Shown here one piece after another: positions 27,301 through 42,300 of a DNA stretch of 64,000 nt. Position numbers and translations under genes: made by a program. The notes under the pieces are model-generated. The model searched no databases. It was not told the DNA's origin and saw nothing but the letters and a program-made list of their open reading frames with translations. Position 1 is the stretch's first letter; every line of letters begins with the position of its first letter. The stretch spans positions 10,248,583 to 10,312,582 of the forward strand of contig CM063258.1 in NCBI GenBank assembly GCA_032158295.1, written 5' to 3'. Source of the DNA: Pycnopodia helianthoides. Lineage: Eukaryota > Echinodermata > Asteroidea > Forcipulatida > Asteriidae.

Positions 27301-30300
27301 ATAGTCTGGTGCATTTTTGTATGATGAATATTAGCATTCAGCACTGGTATTGGATACAGGGAACATAACCAAAATGGTGGCAGCATGATAAAGGTCTATT
27401 CTATCTGCTTAGCAAAGCTGTGACATCAAGACCTGGGCAGAATTTCCTAGAGTTGCTTTAAGCAAAAAATTAAGCTTAATGGTTTTCTGCTGAGCAAAGT
27501 TTTGCAGGAAACCAGTCAAGTACAGTACATGTAGAAAGGTATTTTGGCTGGTAACCTTATTCTGGTAAGCAAAGTTGTTTTATGCATGTAGCTACTTGTT
27601 GTGCTTTTAAAGCAGCCCTTATGAAATTGGGCCTTTATTATGGCATGTCGAGGGAGACCGTTGTCATTCAGTCAATGGCACATGGTGTCTTTTACCTCCC
27701 CATTATTTCCAGCTTGCTGGAGTTTTTATGTTCAATCCGTTGGGTTTATTCTGCCTGATTTATCGGGGCACGTAGGCATCAGTTCCTCCACAGTCCACAT
27801 TTGATTAAAAGCAATATGTAGTCCTGTGGTGTTAGATTGACTCCCCTCACAAACAGTATATTCAATCAAATAAATCCGTCTCCATAAAATAAATAGCCCT
27901 GCGTCGTCGCACCGGCCTACGGTAAAATCCCCAAAAGTGGATTCCAACACAGCCGTTTGGAAAGAAATAAATTATTCCGCTCCTCAATACCTCCCAAATA
28001 TTGAATTATCCATTACTAATACAGAAATGAAATTGACTATCATATCAATTTCCTTTCGCTTGAGGATGTTTTCTTTTTGGCTTGTTGTAGAGAAGGGGGA
28101 AAATGGGGCAGTATTAATTTATCGGTTTGTGACCTACTTTGTAGTTCTTATTGCTGGCTTGGGGAAGAAACTAAATTGTCTGGTCTTTTAAGCAATCTCT
28201 TCATCTCGTGGTGGACTGTAAAACGCTCGGAGAAAGTTACAAGTTACACTGGAAAGAGATGAAGCTGGTGAGGAACCCCAGGTGAACCAAAGTTTTTGGA
28301 AGTGATTTTTTACTTATTCTCAGGAAACATCTTGATGTATAGGTTTGACCTTTGTGCCCATCACAAAGGCAACTCCCGGTCTCCATCCATTAAGAGTAAC
28401 TTGTAAGATTACTTTCTGATACTTTATCATTAATGGTTGATGCAAGATCTCATAGCTGCTCATGGAATCAAATATATTGTTTATGCTGACGATACTCAGT
28501 TTTATCTGACCTGTAAGGTGGCGGATCGTGACTTACCTACTTTAGAATAGTAGAATAGATAGCAAGACAAGTTCTTGAAAGAAACAAAATCTACACAGCA
28601 AAGTAAGAAACAAAATCTACACAGCAAAGTAGATATACACATGGTGTTACCGCAAACCGAATATACATTATTATTATTATTATTATTAAGTCTAGTTAGT
28701 AGACTATTATTAGATAGTGTTTGAACCATTATTGTGATGCGAATGCCAAGTAAACAGATTAAATTTGTAGAAGGTTACATAGTGGCTAATGGGCTTTTTG
28801 CTTTTCTCCCAATGGTTCTGAGCAGAGGAGATATGTTTTTCATTCCTCTGATGTCTGTCATGACTTGGAAATATTTGTTTTATTGAAACCCTCTGCAAGG
28901 GCGTTTTTTGTGTTTGTCTTGACTGCTGATGCTTCTAAGTTTTCAGGTGGAATAAAATTATGTGCCCGAGATCTATTATTCAATACATCTTGTAACCATC
29001 TTGTTTTATTCTGACCGAATTTTCATCGGCCTTTAGATAGATGATCGTACCGTCCAGATCACTTCAAATGGTAGACCAAGTAACTCTGACCACGTGAGGA
29101 TCGTACCTCCTCATGACCACTTCCACTAGGGATTTCTTTAAACTTTTTCGAGCCTACCCACATGATTAATTTGGGGGATTAGACAATAATCCCTGTAAAA
29201 GGGAGATTTTAAACATGAATTCAATTTCAGGTACCTTTTTGTTTCTGTTTGTACTGGGCAAAGGAAGTGTAATACCTCGAGGGCATGTAGAGTACATGCT
29301 TCACAATGGAGTGTTGGGCCGTGTTACCACATCAACCGCTGTTTACCTTGTACCACCAAAAATATAATAATTCTAGAGTGACTCGTATTACATCAACTGC
29401 ACTTTTATATAGAATCCATTTTTTCATGGTTTTTGCTACTAGTTGATGTTAGAATTTGTGATCATGATTAATCATAAAATGTTGATGTATTAAGATGTAA
29501 AAACATTCAGCATACAGGAATTCTAATAAGCTTTGGTTAGTATAACATGGAGAAGCCTGATGCTTTGTTCTTGAAAGGGCAGTGCATTCTTTACTTGACA
29601 AATTTCAACTTGAACATTTCAACCGGAGCATTTCAAAGGGCACCAAGGCAATGACTAGGAGTGTTTTTTTTTTTCCTACCGTTGCTTCCATGAAGTATCA
29701 GTCCTTCATGAATAACCGCGGAATTGCCCTTAAAAATAAGCTGGGAATAGAGAGGATTATTACCATGAGTGCATGAACATGATTTATGCTCATTACATTA
29801 CAACGTGAACATTTGCCCCATCAGTACAACCTTCCCTTAAAACAGGCAGCAGCTGCGTCTACAATTTCACAGAATTTAGCATTCCTCGTGAATCACTTTC
29901 TTTAAAGTCTTGCCGATTGTTTTTTTGTAAATCCATCAGGCGGATAACATCATCACAGTGTTGGACAGCAACTCGCGAGCGGTGACGCTAACCTATAGGT
30001 TGGCTTCAGGCATACTACCTGCATTGGATACTGGCTCCCCGGTCTACCTGACACTGCAGGAAGCCCTGATTGTAGGCAACTGCCAGCAACAGGTGAGGTG
30101 AAATCAATTAGAAAACAACCCTTAATCTGGCTTCAGCCATCTTCGTTTGGTACCCTATGTGTTGCTCATTAGGATTTTAAACGTATGAGGGGCCGGTCTA
30201 AATCCCTATTGCAAAGTCAACTTGGGATATCAGGCTGTGTCCAAACTGGCGGCTGTGGCTACAGCTGATGGGCAGCCTTTGCTTCAATGCATGTTAATGT

Positions 30301-33300
30301 GGGAATCTAGCTGTAGCCGTAGCAGCCATTTTGGTCTCAGCCTAGGCCAAATATATAATGTCCCACATAAGAACAAATACAATATGCATGCACTAACTAA
30401 TTACATTTTAATTAAGACAGGCAGGTTGGAGCTGGCACTTAAAAGCTCAACACTTCAATTTTAATTGATGTAAATTATTCTATCAGGGCTAGTGAAGGTT
30501 ATTGTGATTTTACTCTTTACACATGCCAAAATATAAGCAAGCTAATGTACCTAAAATGGTACATTATATTTTGCGGTATTTACACTATTGTTGTATCCGT
30601 TATTTTTAAAATCTTGAATAAAAACTGTGACAGTGATTCAGTTAAAAACTAATTAATGAATCAACTTTGGCCATCCATAGTTTTTGTGGATCTGCTTAGG
30701 CGTTACTGCACCATTTGTGAAGGTTTAATTTATGTTTGATTTATTTTCAGTGGTGCCCTGGGGCAATTTCATGGCTCTGCTTACCGTAAGCGAAGAATCG
30801 GCGCTTACAGAAGCAGGGAATTTCACGCTTACATCAAGCATATTTCACAGGTTAGCAGGGAATTTTTGCTTGTGTACGTGCGTACTCCACGTTACGAGGC
30901 ATTCTTCCCTTACCCAGCTAGTGCGGAAATTCGCCACTTGCCTTGTAAGCGAAGAATTAATGCTTGCAAGCACAGAATTCGGCAGTAAGCAGAGCCATGA
31001 AATTGAGCCCAGATTTGACCTCCCTGTCCCAACAGAAAGTTCAATAAAAATAATCTGATAAAGCGTTCTTGATTATTTGTAATGGTCACAACGACAACTT
31101 ATTAAGACAAAAGTTGTATTTGTTTTGATTGTTCTGTACACTTCTGATCCTGACACCAGAACAGGGCGCCAAAATATCTTTATTGGCAAAAAACAAAACA
31201 GCACATCTTACCCCTCCTTCAACAATCAACAACTCCACTGGCTTCCTATTCAAGAACGTATCATCTTCAAGTTGTTCAGCGTCAGTATAAATGTTGGAAT
31301 GAAAGTGCTCCTCCTTGCCTCACTGAACTTATCACTCCTTACCAGCCTAATCGCACACTTTGTTCCAGCTCAGATACCAAGGATTCTCACAAAACCTCAA
31401 ACCAGATACTCTCCATCAGCCAAAGGTTTTCATGCAGCTGCTCCAAACCTTTGAAAAATCTTCCTTCTCAAAATACATCATGCCATTTCACTTACTGAAT
31501 TCAAAATGTCGCTTAAAACTCACCTTTTCCTGACTTATTTTGCTTTTAGGCTATTTATTTCTTTCTCATTCCTTGTGTATTGTTGATTGTTGATGGTTGT
31601 ATCATTATTTGTAGTAAAGCATTGTGATACCATTTTGCATAAGAATGCTATACAAGTGTTTGGATTATTTATATATTATTATATTATTTATTAACACCAA
31701 GTGCATGTAATCCTACAAACACTACATTTGTAGTCAGCAATTTGTGAAATTTCATGAATGTACACTATGTGATTAACAATTTTTTTCCCCCTGCAATCCA
31801 TACAGTACCACATGCTTGTGTAAATTGATTGTATGAACTTGTCGTTGGGTTTTCTCAATGGGTATTACATGTACTTTTACATTGCTTTTTGTTACGAACA
31901 GCACCTTCCCTATGGTCCCTTTCATTGCAAAAATTACCTTGCATATTTGCTGACTAAAGACAAATTCAAATTGCTTCGTTATTTCCATAAATTTGTCAGA
32001 TACCCTGCAGAGGAGAAGACACGTTGTTAATTTCCTTGTTTTTATTCACTAAGTTATGTTGGTTGTCATTCTTTTTGTACCTGCCTTTGTAGGATTGACT
32101 GTTTTTACAGGCGAGCTAATTTATTCCCTCGGGTGCTATGTACTTTTTGTACATGGCTTTTACATTAAGCAGACTCTATCATTACAATTGGTCCGTGCAT
32201 GCTCTATTGTGTATGGGTTTGGTGCACTCAGAGTCGGCTCCCTGCCATAGTAAGTCCATAACAATGCCCAGTATCACTTTACAATTCATGTATCAAACTG
32301 CAGTAGAAGAACAAAAAGGTTCAAAAATCCATAGGCATGCTAAAAGGCTCGCTGAAACTGGCGGACAATATCTCATATTCATTTTAGAATCAAAAGGCTC
32401 CGTGCTGCTGACCGTGAGCTTGAAGGATTATCATTCTGCTTGTATGTTTGTTTGTTTTTGGTTTTTTTCTACCGTTAAAATGTAATTTATTTGTTAAAAA
32501 TGTTTGCTTTAGAAGATAATGTAATTTAAAATGAAAGCCCCAAAAGTAATTTACTGTCATTCTGTTGACACAAAACAAATTAGTATTGGAGCTAATATTT
32601 TTAAACAATACAGTGTGCCTACCACAGTTTGCCAAGGAGAGGCCATTTTGGCAGTATTTCATATGGAAAAAGTCAACAACTTTTTTGCTTGACCCTGTCA
32701 TGTTTTTTTGTAGTTTGCATGCTGCCAGAAGAAAGACTTTGCAATGTAATGCCACATTATTATGTAATAATATATAAAACATAATGCGCTTAGAAATCAC
32801 ACCATGTAAAATGATAACAACAATTTCTCACGACTTCTCTTTTACTTCCATGTAAACTTTCTTGACTGATTTTTGTTTTTATCTCCGGTAATCTCGTTGC
32901 TTTATCTGTCCATTCTGCTTGAATCCCTCACAGGTGAAATTCAGCGAGTTGACTTTAGACATGTATAGAACGCTACAGACATTGGAGAGAGAACCTACGT
33001 CATCTGATCACATCACTGCACCACCACACCATAATGTAAGCTTCACAAATGATCATCATGCTAAGCCTTAGCCTTATAGTGGTAGCCTAAGCCTTATAGT
33101 GGTAGCCTAAGCCTTATAGTGGTAGCCTAAGCCTTATAGTGGTGTAGCCTAAGCTCTTATAGTGGTAAGCCTATAAGCCTTATAGTGGTAGCCTAAGCCT
33201 TATATAGTGGTAGCCTAAGCCTTATAGTGGTAGAATAGAAAAAAGTCATTGGTGGTCTTTAAGCCAGTCTAGGTGTGTCCAATTTAATGGCTTCAGTAGT

Positions 33301-36300
33301 GGCTACAGCTTTAACACTGAAAAGCCTTGTTCTTCAGTATGTTTTGCAACTATAACAGCTGTAGCCATAGCCGAAGTTGCTTAAATTAAATGCAGTATGA
33401 TTTCTTGATCTTAATGAGGATGCTGCTCATTAAATACTGAGGCCATGTTTGGATTAGTGGCTGTAGCTACGGCTATTGCCAAGGGTGTTGCTAAGGGCAG
33501 CCTATGCTTCAACACATGTTACCATGGTGATCTAGCCACAGCTGCCTACTGGAAAACATCCTTAGTATTCCGGGTGCCGATGTTAGTTATGGGAGCTTGA
33601 AGTGAACTTCCACTTTTCCAGTTTTCTAAATTACATCATCTCAGAAAGACATGAAACTAAGATAATTAAGATGTCTCTCCGAGTTCTCATACCAGAAAAA
33701 GCTGCTTTCTGATTTGCTGTGACTGGTTTCAATGATATGTGGTTGGGATTATAGTTCCCAGATTTAGCAAATCGGACAGATGTCTTTTTCAGGTTTAAAA
33801 ACTCAGAAAGACATCTGCAATTATAAACATTTTACATCAATCTACGATAACTTGGCTTTGGAACGTAGAAGCAGGGATGATTACTTTTTAAGAGGGGATC
33901 CAAGGTCATTTGAGTTTTGTGATGCACTCATTTTCCAATAGATCGAGTCCTCATAAAGCTAGGGGGAAAAGTTACTAGTCTCTAACCTCATGGTGTAAAA
34001 TGTCACTTTATTTGATGCTTTTTCAGAGCAAAATTTGAAACATGACGTCATTGGACAGCAAAAACAAATGGGCCTGTACAATCCAAAGAGGATTTTCTAC
34101 GCTAGTCATAAGCTCAAATTCAATGCTTTTTTGATTGAATATCATCAGAATTCAGGAACAAACTGAAAATTCTTTGTACAAAAATGTACAGACATTATAT
34201 TTAAAATATGACGTCATCAAACGTTTTTGGAATATTGCTCTCGAAGGGAATCAAACACAGTTGCTGGCATTACATGTATATGCCATTTTAGCCTGCTGTT
34301 AGAGACTTGTAATTTTCCCCTTTATTTTCATAAGGACTCTTTCTATTGGAAAACAAGTGGATCACAAAACTGAATTTGACTTTGGAGCCCCTCTGAAAGT
34401 GAAGAATCATGGAATGTTGTGTCTTCATTTACACAGATTTGCTTATTACTCTCCCACAGGATAACAATAGTAAACCACTGAAGAGAGACAACCCCCACAA
34501 GTATTTACTCTACAAACCTACGTTCAGCCAGTTCTATACGTTCTTGTCAGCCGGTTTCAAGGTTAGTGGCAGTAGACTCCCTATAAAAAGCACCCTGATT
34601 GCATTTTGAGTAGTGAAATTCATGCATCATTTGAGACTGGACAAATTACATTTGAGTTTGCCCCACACGGAATAAACCAAGTATGGTAAATTGTCACAAC
34701 GGGAATAGAAGAAATGAAACTATAATTTCTAGTTTGTCGCTCAATGAATTAAGCTCACTCGACCGGAGGTTAAGTTATCCTAAACATCTCGTATGGGAAT
34801 TATTTCAAGACACATTTAGATATGAGGCAAAGTTTACTCTCAATTGGTTTGTTTAGGGGCTGTCTGAGGTTGTCAACATTTTCACTGTCTTACAAAGAGT
34901 GATATGGGGGAGGCTATGTATGACTTTTGAAGGTGACAGCAAAATTTAAAATAAAAATTACTTCGAAATCTAGCAATCAATCATGTTGATTCTGCAAAGG
35001 TAGAGGGAGGGGGGGTGTTACTATAAATATTATGTTAAGGATTATTGATAATGACACACACAACAATTTTTTATAAACTCTACTTTTCGTGGAGGGAGGG
35101 GGGACTTTTAAAAGTAGTACTGTCTGAATATTCAAAAGCTTGGACAACCGTTTACACATTATATGTTTCCGATCAATTTCTGTTTTTTATTTGAGGGTAT
35201 TCCCCCCCCCCAAACAGTCAGAGCAGTCTCTTCCTTCCCTCAATCAGTCCTCCACACAATTCCTGATGAATTCTTAGGGTTTACCTTGGTCTCTATGTTT
35301 GTTCAGGTATATTCCCAAAACACTCTCCAATTCAATCAGAAATATTCCAGCGCTTCTTCTTACTTCCCCATACAGTGACCTAAACGCCTTCGTCTATCGC
35401 TGGATTTTCATGAGCACTGTTCCTTTCCTTCTCCCGTTCGAAACTTAATTGTGGGGTTTTTTTTTGCAAGGCAAATTCAGTAGTGAACCAGTTAGGCGGT
35501 ATTACCTGGGGGGATTCAGCTGGATGTTGGCTTTTCCACTGAACTAAGTCCGTCAGTCGATGATATTTAAGGAAATTTGTACCATTTTCCAAGGGGACAG
35601 GAGAATGACACGAAAGAAGAAGAAGAAGAAGGAAAAAAAATCAGCACTTTGTGGAAGGATTTCTGTGATGAGGTTGTGTTTTTGTTAATATGGTTCTCAC
35701 TTCTGGCCCATTTGCTGTCAATGAAAACAATTCTTAGCTTCTCTTCTTTTAATCCAACTCAACCTGACGTCATTCGTACCATTTTCCAAGGGGACAGGAG
35801 AATGACACGAAAGATGAAAACAAAATACGGCACTTTGTGGAAGGATTTTCTGATGAGGCTGTGTTTTTTTATGAATATGGTTCTTCTCACTTTTGGCTCA
35901 TTTTGGGTCACCATTTTTATTGCACACTCAAGGTCTGCCATCAAATCCTCATTTTAGGGCGACCATTGTGGTCGATTTCAAAACCAATATAACCAAAACT
36001 AGACTAGGAGAAAATCAGATTGGTTCCTCATTGTGTAATGAGATACAGCACTGTTATTGTCATTAGGTATACAGGTAGCCTGACAGAGATGGCTGCCATT
36101 TTAATCATACAGCCTCATCACAGGTGTGTGTCAGTGCTAACGAGTACCTGGTCAGTCACCTTCCATTTAAGCACCCATGCATCCGTTGCCCCTCCAGCGC
36201 TAGACCTCATGTAAATTTACGTGCTCTGTTTAGCATGGCCTCATTCTCTGGGCAGTAAACCCTGGGCGATGTATCACCAGATATTCACTGAAATCTCTCC

Positions 36301-39300
36301 GTAGATGAATTCATTTGAGACAACGTGCATCTCGCTGTAATGAAATTAGAAGAGAAAAATCGGCTCCGGGGGGATCAAAGCTAGTGAGTGGAAACTCTAA
36401 CGATTTGGCTAAATAATTTCAGGGGGGATCAAGCAGTGATGATTGGTACGAGCAAGCCTGTTGAATATTTGTCTGGATTTATGGGGAGCCTGTTCAGTTA
36501 GGAAATTGTTTGCCTGATTTGCAAATCTTGTGAGATTTTGTGTTTATCAATAAACCTGTTTGGTGTGGTAAGCACAGGAGATTTTAGCTAAGCACACTCC
36601 GGTTACCATTCACGTGTATGTGTTCTGAGCACTGTAGTCTGCTTAGCAGCAATATTATGGACCTAATTTTATAACTTAGCTGTTTTTCTGTACTCCAGTT
36701 ATTACGTTTAGCAAGAAAAGATACATGGTATAATTGCATGGTGGAGTGTCGAATTTTGATTTGCCATCTACTCTCTATCAGTAGAATTAGTTATGATAAG
36801 AACTTGTCTTGCAATCTTATCTATCACCTAGGATTAGACTAGTGGCTTAGGGAGGCTTCTCCTAGTAATGTTTTACTATCCCTGAGTGAGATCAGTTTTG
36901 CCTTAACGTTTTGACCCTAGAAGATGACTCCACAAGTTCTGCTTCCAGGCAGTAGATAAGAATTAGAAGGACAAGTTCTTTCAGAAATAGCTTATCTCAT
37001 TCAGGAACAGTGACGATAATAATACTGGGTTCTTATGTAATGCTTTATCACAAAGCTCATTATTTGATGGTCAACTTAAAGGAACATTAAGAATTGGTTT
37101 TGCTAACAAAACAGTTGCTGGCAGTGTAAGCACTTTATATAATCCACCATATACATAAAGTGACAAACCTGTAGAAGATCATCGGCCATCTGAGTCACGA
37201 GAAAATAGTGCAAAACCGATTACAAATTTGCATGTGTTATACAATGCATGAATAAAACGCTCATTAGCGATAAACTCCAATCGGAAATTAGTTTAATTTA
37301 TTTCTCATCAATATGGCATTTCAGACAGAAATATTTCTAGGGATGTTTTCTACTATCATCATCATTAGACCGTTTAAGTTTTATGTAAATCTGTGAAAAT
37401 TTTACTAACCACTTCTGTAACGTTCCTTTAAGCAGAGCTATGCTTTGAATTATGAGACCCATTTATGTAGTACCTTCTAATAGTTTTACAAGGTACTGCG
37501 TCACATTCAGCAGCCCACTGCCAGAAACACCGGGCAAACCACTTCTCTTAGCAATAAGTGTAACTGGGTTCTTTTATGTGCATTACACAAAAACATATCA
37601 TCTATGATTTCTGCGTCCCATCCTAAGGAAGAAGCAATAATGGTTAAGTGTCTTGCTGAAAGACACAAGTGTCGACCGAGACTCGGACCCACACTCTGCT
37701 GAACAGATACTTGACCGCTTGGCTGCTCGGCCACCACACACCAGGACAGGACAATCCACAAATGTATTCTGTGGCAATAGATAATTTGCTAGACAAGTTG
37801 TTTTCAGTCAGTTTCCCTTGTGTTTTTTTACGTGATATTTGTAGTAAAAATAGTCACACCCCTTAAGGTAATCTATTGGCTGCCGCTTCCCAGGTTGTAT
37901 TGTAAAAAACTTGGGTGTGATCCCTGGCTACACGCCAGTTATTGGTTGTATGGCTTCTGACTGGCCCCCAAACAAAGATATTGACAACATAGGGCTAGAT
38001 AGCTGAGTGGGTTGCCAGCACGTTAATCCGGAGGTCGTTGGTTCAAATTCCCCTCTAGGCAATTTTTCCTTGTTCAACCCCAAGTTGTTTTCGAAGTATA
38101 AATTAAAAATATTTTTATTCTGATGCTGTTTATTACATCTATTAGATATTTATAACTGACTCTACATTTTAGGCTCCTTTAATATCGCATATAACTGTAA
38201 TTTCATTGGACTTGTTTTAATTTCGGAATACTAAATTGATCCTTTTTGATTCTGTTTCTTCTGTCACCAGGAGCTTCCAGTTAATGCAGCATTATTACTC
38301 TACCTCTCAGCGGATGGATCTACCAGTATCGGGAAGGGGGACGATGGGGCGTTTGATGCAGGGGGTGTGGCCACCAATAATAAACGGGAAGGCAATGAAC
38401 CTCAGATCACCAAGAGGTCAAATATGCTCAAAGAGATGCATTGGTATGTTCAGAATAATTGGCATGCAGTAAACCTACCCCAAAAAATACTCCACAATGT
38501 ATGCCTAGCTTAGTTGAGTTTGATGGATTTGGTTTTTCAATTTCAAACCTTATCAATCCTCCAGAATCCTTGTCCTGTTTTTGCCCGGCTTGACCGGTTC
38601 ACTACAACACATCTAAGCAGCCATGCTTGGCTGAAGATCAAATGTCAGTGTTATCAAAATGTAAAGATTTTGGGTTGAACTAACAAAAATTTACTAGAGA
38701 GTGACTTGAACCTGCGACCTCCGGATATCTAGCCCTAATTATGGGGTCTCCCTATTTTGTCATTCTTTGACTTTAAGGGGTGACAAACTTCAAATTTAAA
38801 ACAATTTACTAGAGAGTGACTTGAACCTGAGACCTCTGGATTTACGCGCCGGTGCTCTACCAACTGAGCTATCTAATGTTAACGGTCTCCCTATTTTGTC
38901 ATTCTGTGACTTGAAAGGATGACAAATTTCAAATTTTTATCTGAATTTATACTTTCCCTTACGAATGCCGGTGAAAAAAAAGAGCTGTTACTTTCTTAAG
39001 ATCTGTAGTGCTGGGGATACTGTTCCCAAAAGCTCCTTGAAATCAATAACTCCAGGAATTACTAAATTGTGGAAAATGCCTCCAAAGGGACCTCCTAGTA
39101 GTTATCCACAAGATTGAGACCTTTTTGTCAGCAATAACTCTCACCCCTGGACTTTTGAAAACTACCAAGAAGTAAAAGTCACATTAATCAAGACCAGCTT
39201 TGCTCTCAGTAACATCTATGGAGTCTGTAATGAAGCCCCAAAACTCCTTACTTTACATGGCGCCAAACTGGTTCCATGCTGAACATAATTGCCCAAAGCA

Positions 39301-42300
39301 CCTCCCATCATTATTGATGCTAGCGGGTACCAGACGAAAGAAATAAATCAGTTGTCATTCACTCCAGGTGTTACAAGGGGCCGAGATTGGTTTGCATTTT
39401 AAACAAATCGAGCGAAGGGAATCGGGGCTGGCTCTCACTGGTTCCCTCTCTTGCTTCCCTGGTGAACGGGATTGATTATGGCTTGAGGGTGTATCGTGAT
39501 GGTTTGTACCCTCAGATTGGAGCCGGTAATGAAAACAGCCCAATCTTAAGATGAGTTCAGCCTTCACAAAAAGTTCCCTCTGTAATTATCTAGCCTGATT
39601 CCTTAAGACCTTACAGACTTACCTCCAAGCACATTCAGAGATCATTCAAGAAAAACTACCTCATCTAACCATAAGCCTCATTTGATCGGCACTTGCTTTG
39701 AAGTTGCTCTGGGGATTTTAAAACTATTAATATGGCATTTTTTAAGGCGCGCCTTGCTACAACGTAAACAATCCGTTAGGAAGTAAAAATACTTTCATAT
39801 GGTTAGAACTGCAAGCGTGAACAGATCATGCTGTGTACAAATCCTGTACTTTGTCCGAGAAGTAAAACTAGAACAAAAACCTGAGCATTACATTAATTGC
39901 TTGCAGTGTCTCGGATGGGACCCTATAAGCCTCTTACACTGAGGTCACATGCGGCTACTCTCTGCCCATGGTTCGCACATTTTGAGAGTCAAATTTCATG
40001 TAGAGATGTAGTACGCAGGGTTCCCCCCAGGATTTGTCTAAACTGGTGGGCATTATGGACCCCAAATTTTGTAAGTTTTGCCTGAGCATGCTGAATTGAA
40101 ACGAGGTCCTCTGAGTGTTTGTATTTGGTGTTTATATTTGGTTTTGAAAGCCCTACTGTGCAATCTGGGGCATTCTAAATGGTGTTAGCTTGATGTCTCA
40201 TATTCTACACAGACTATTTGAGGACCATGTGTTTAATGAATATGCAATGCTTTCAAACTTTCAGTATACATCCAGGGGATCTGTATCCATTCACAAGGAA
40301 GCCGCTATTCCTGGTTATTGACAGTCCAAACAGTCATGCATTTAAGGTATTTATCAACTCAGTCTTTACTTCCCTCTCCCCCATCCCCAGAACCTATGCC
40401 CCCCATTCCCCTCCCTCCGTCCCCGCACCCATCAGGAACCCATCAGGAACTCATGTCTGTGCAATAGTAGGAATGTATCTTAAGAGATATGTCAACTTGG
40501 TCTTTTCTTTCTCTCCTCCATTCCCTGAAAGCAACAATCCATTGAAATTTATTTTGAAATTTTATAAAAGCCAAATTTCAAAAATTGGATCAGCCTTAGC
40601 ACCAAAAATATTTGTGTTCTACCCATACACCAATGTACACTTAGTTCTTTTCCCGAGCCCTGTGAAAAAAACACAGGCATATTCTCCGTTTTGTTTCGAA
40701 TCCATGACCTTTGACATTCTAGAGCAGCAGCCGAATTCACAAAAACTTTACGCAACTGTGTCCACTTTTGCACGATTTCTTGTGATGGTGGTGCACAACT
40801 TACGCAATAAATTTTGCGCAAGTGGACCGATGCAGTTGTGGAAAGTTTTTTTGAAATTGGCGACAGATTTCTTGCCACTAGACCACTGAGATTGCCCGGT
40901 AGCTAGAGGCAGTTTGAATCCGATATTTGAGCAGAGGGGTACCGCAACGATTTGATAAGATTTGCATGTCTGTCATCGATGTCTGTCTAATGGGCCATTC
41001 ACAATTATTCTTATTTTCATGTGTGAACAAACAGTTTGGGGGGGGGGGGGGAGGGGGGACTCCGGCAATCATGGTCTTTCTAATTTTAAATAAAATGTTG
41101 AATTGAAATCAGCATATACTTTTGTGCACTTTCAGGTGGGGGAGGGGGTTTCCTGAACAAGTGTTTTTTTTATAGGCTTGTGAAAATGTTGATAATTATG
41201 AACGGACCTGAAGGATTTCTATTTTGTTTGTTGCAAGGTATTGTAATTCAAAATGGCTGACTGTGATAACCGTCCGAAAGATTACAGTGTAACCATTGTT
41301 CAAAGTTGTTAGGTGATTTCCCCATACCACAAGACCGACACCGACTTGCCTTTTCACTGGCTCCAATTACTTACTATTACAGAGTAGTAATAGCTCGGGA
41401 TTTTTCTCTGTGAATGCTCCACTGGCCCGTCGTCCTGTCACAAATAACTGTGAAAAGGTTTCCTAAACGGTTCTCTTAAGTTTTGTTTGAAGGCCCTGTT
41501 TTATGAGCCCCGTGTACTCCTACAGGTGTCACAAGTTATGCATTTCATTGTTTTTTTCCAGTTGCAAAACCCACAGCGAGTTCAACCATCCTTGATATCC
41601 TAGACTAGAAAATTCCACATATCTAAGAGGGAGTCATGCCCCAGGTTGTGTTTGTTTTTAATTGGCTGGGATTTTTTCTATTTACCATACCCAGCATACA
41701 AAATATGTCACATGGCTTTAGCGTGAGTGTCAACACAGCCCACACACATCCAACTCTTGATAAAGTGGAACCATTCCAGCCATCTGTTTAATATTGTATT
41801 GGGCGGTGTCCTAGTGTCTGGCAAGCAATTTTGCAGTTTCCAACAACCCCCCTCCCCCTTCCCCAACCAACCAACCCCCCCCACCACCACCAATTAAAGG
41901 TGACTGTTACCAGAGTGTACGTACAACATTGGTGTGATTTTCTGTAGACAGCACTACGGTTAGCAAATTAAATGTAGATGTTCAAACTAATTTTGTTAGC
42001 ATTACCAAATATAATGTATTCTTAACTCTCTTCTTTTTTTTTTTGAAAAAGAATTTTCCCAACTTATTCGGCCAGCCGGTAGTCTGTCTCATGTCTCCGG
42101 AGACCTTCCCAGTGACCATTCAGGAGCAGACAACACACAAGGGCAACCTTTTCACCATGTTTCTCCACTCGCCCCTGGTGGCATTCTGCTATATCTGTGA
42201 CATCGCTGACGTGCCCATTGCTCTATGGGAGAACTGCCAGGCCATGGTCAATAAGATCCTAGGTGAAATCGCTGCTGGGATAAGCAAATCCAAGACGATA

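Noticed and set aside
33069..33232. CRISPR-like array
   Set aside because: Repeats are directly adjacent with no unique spacers and the genome is eukaryotic; it is a satellite.
40218..40889. 223-codon plus frame
   Set aside because: Only its 40265-40346 part is the SCAI exon; the rest is intron that happens to be open.
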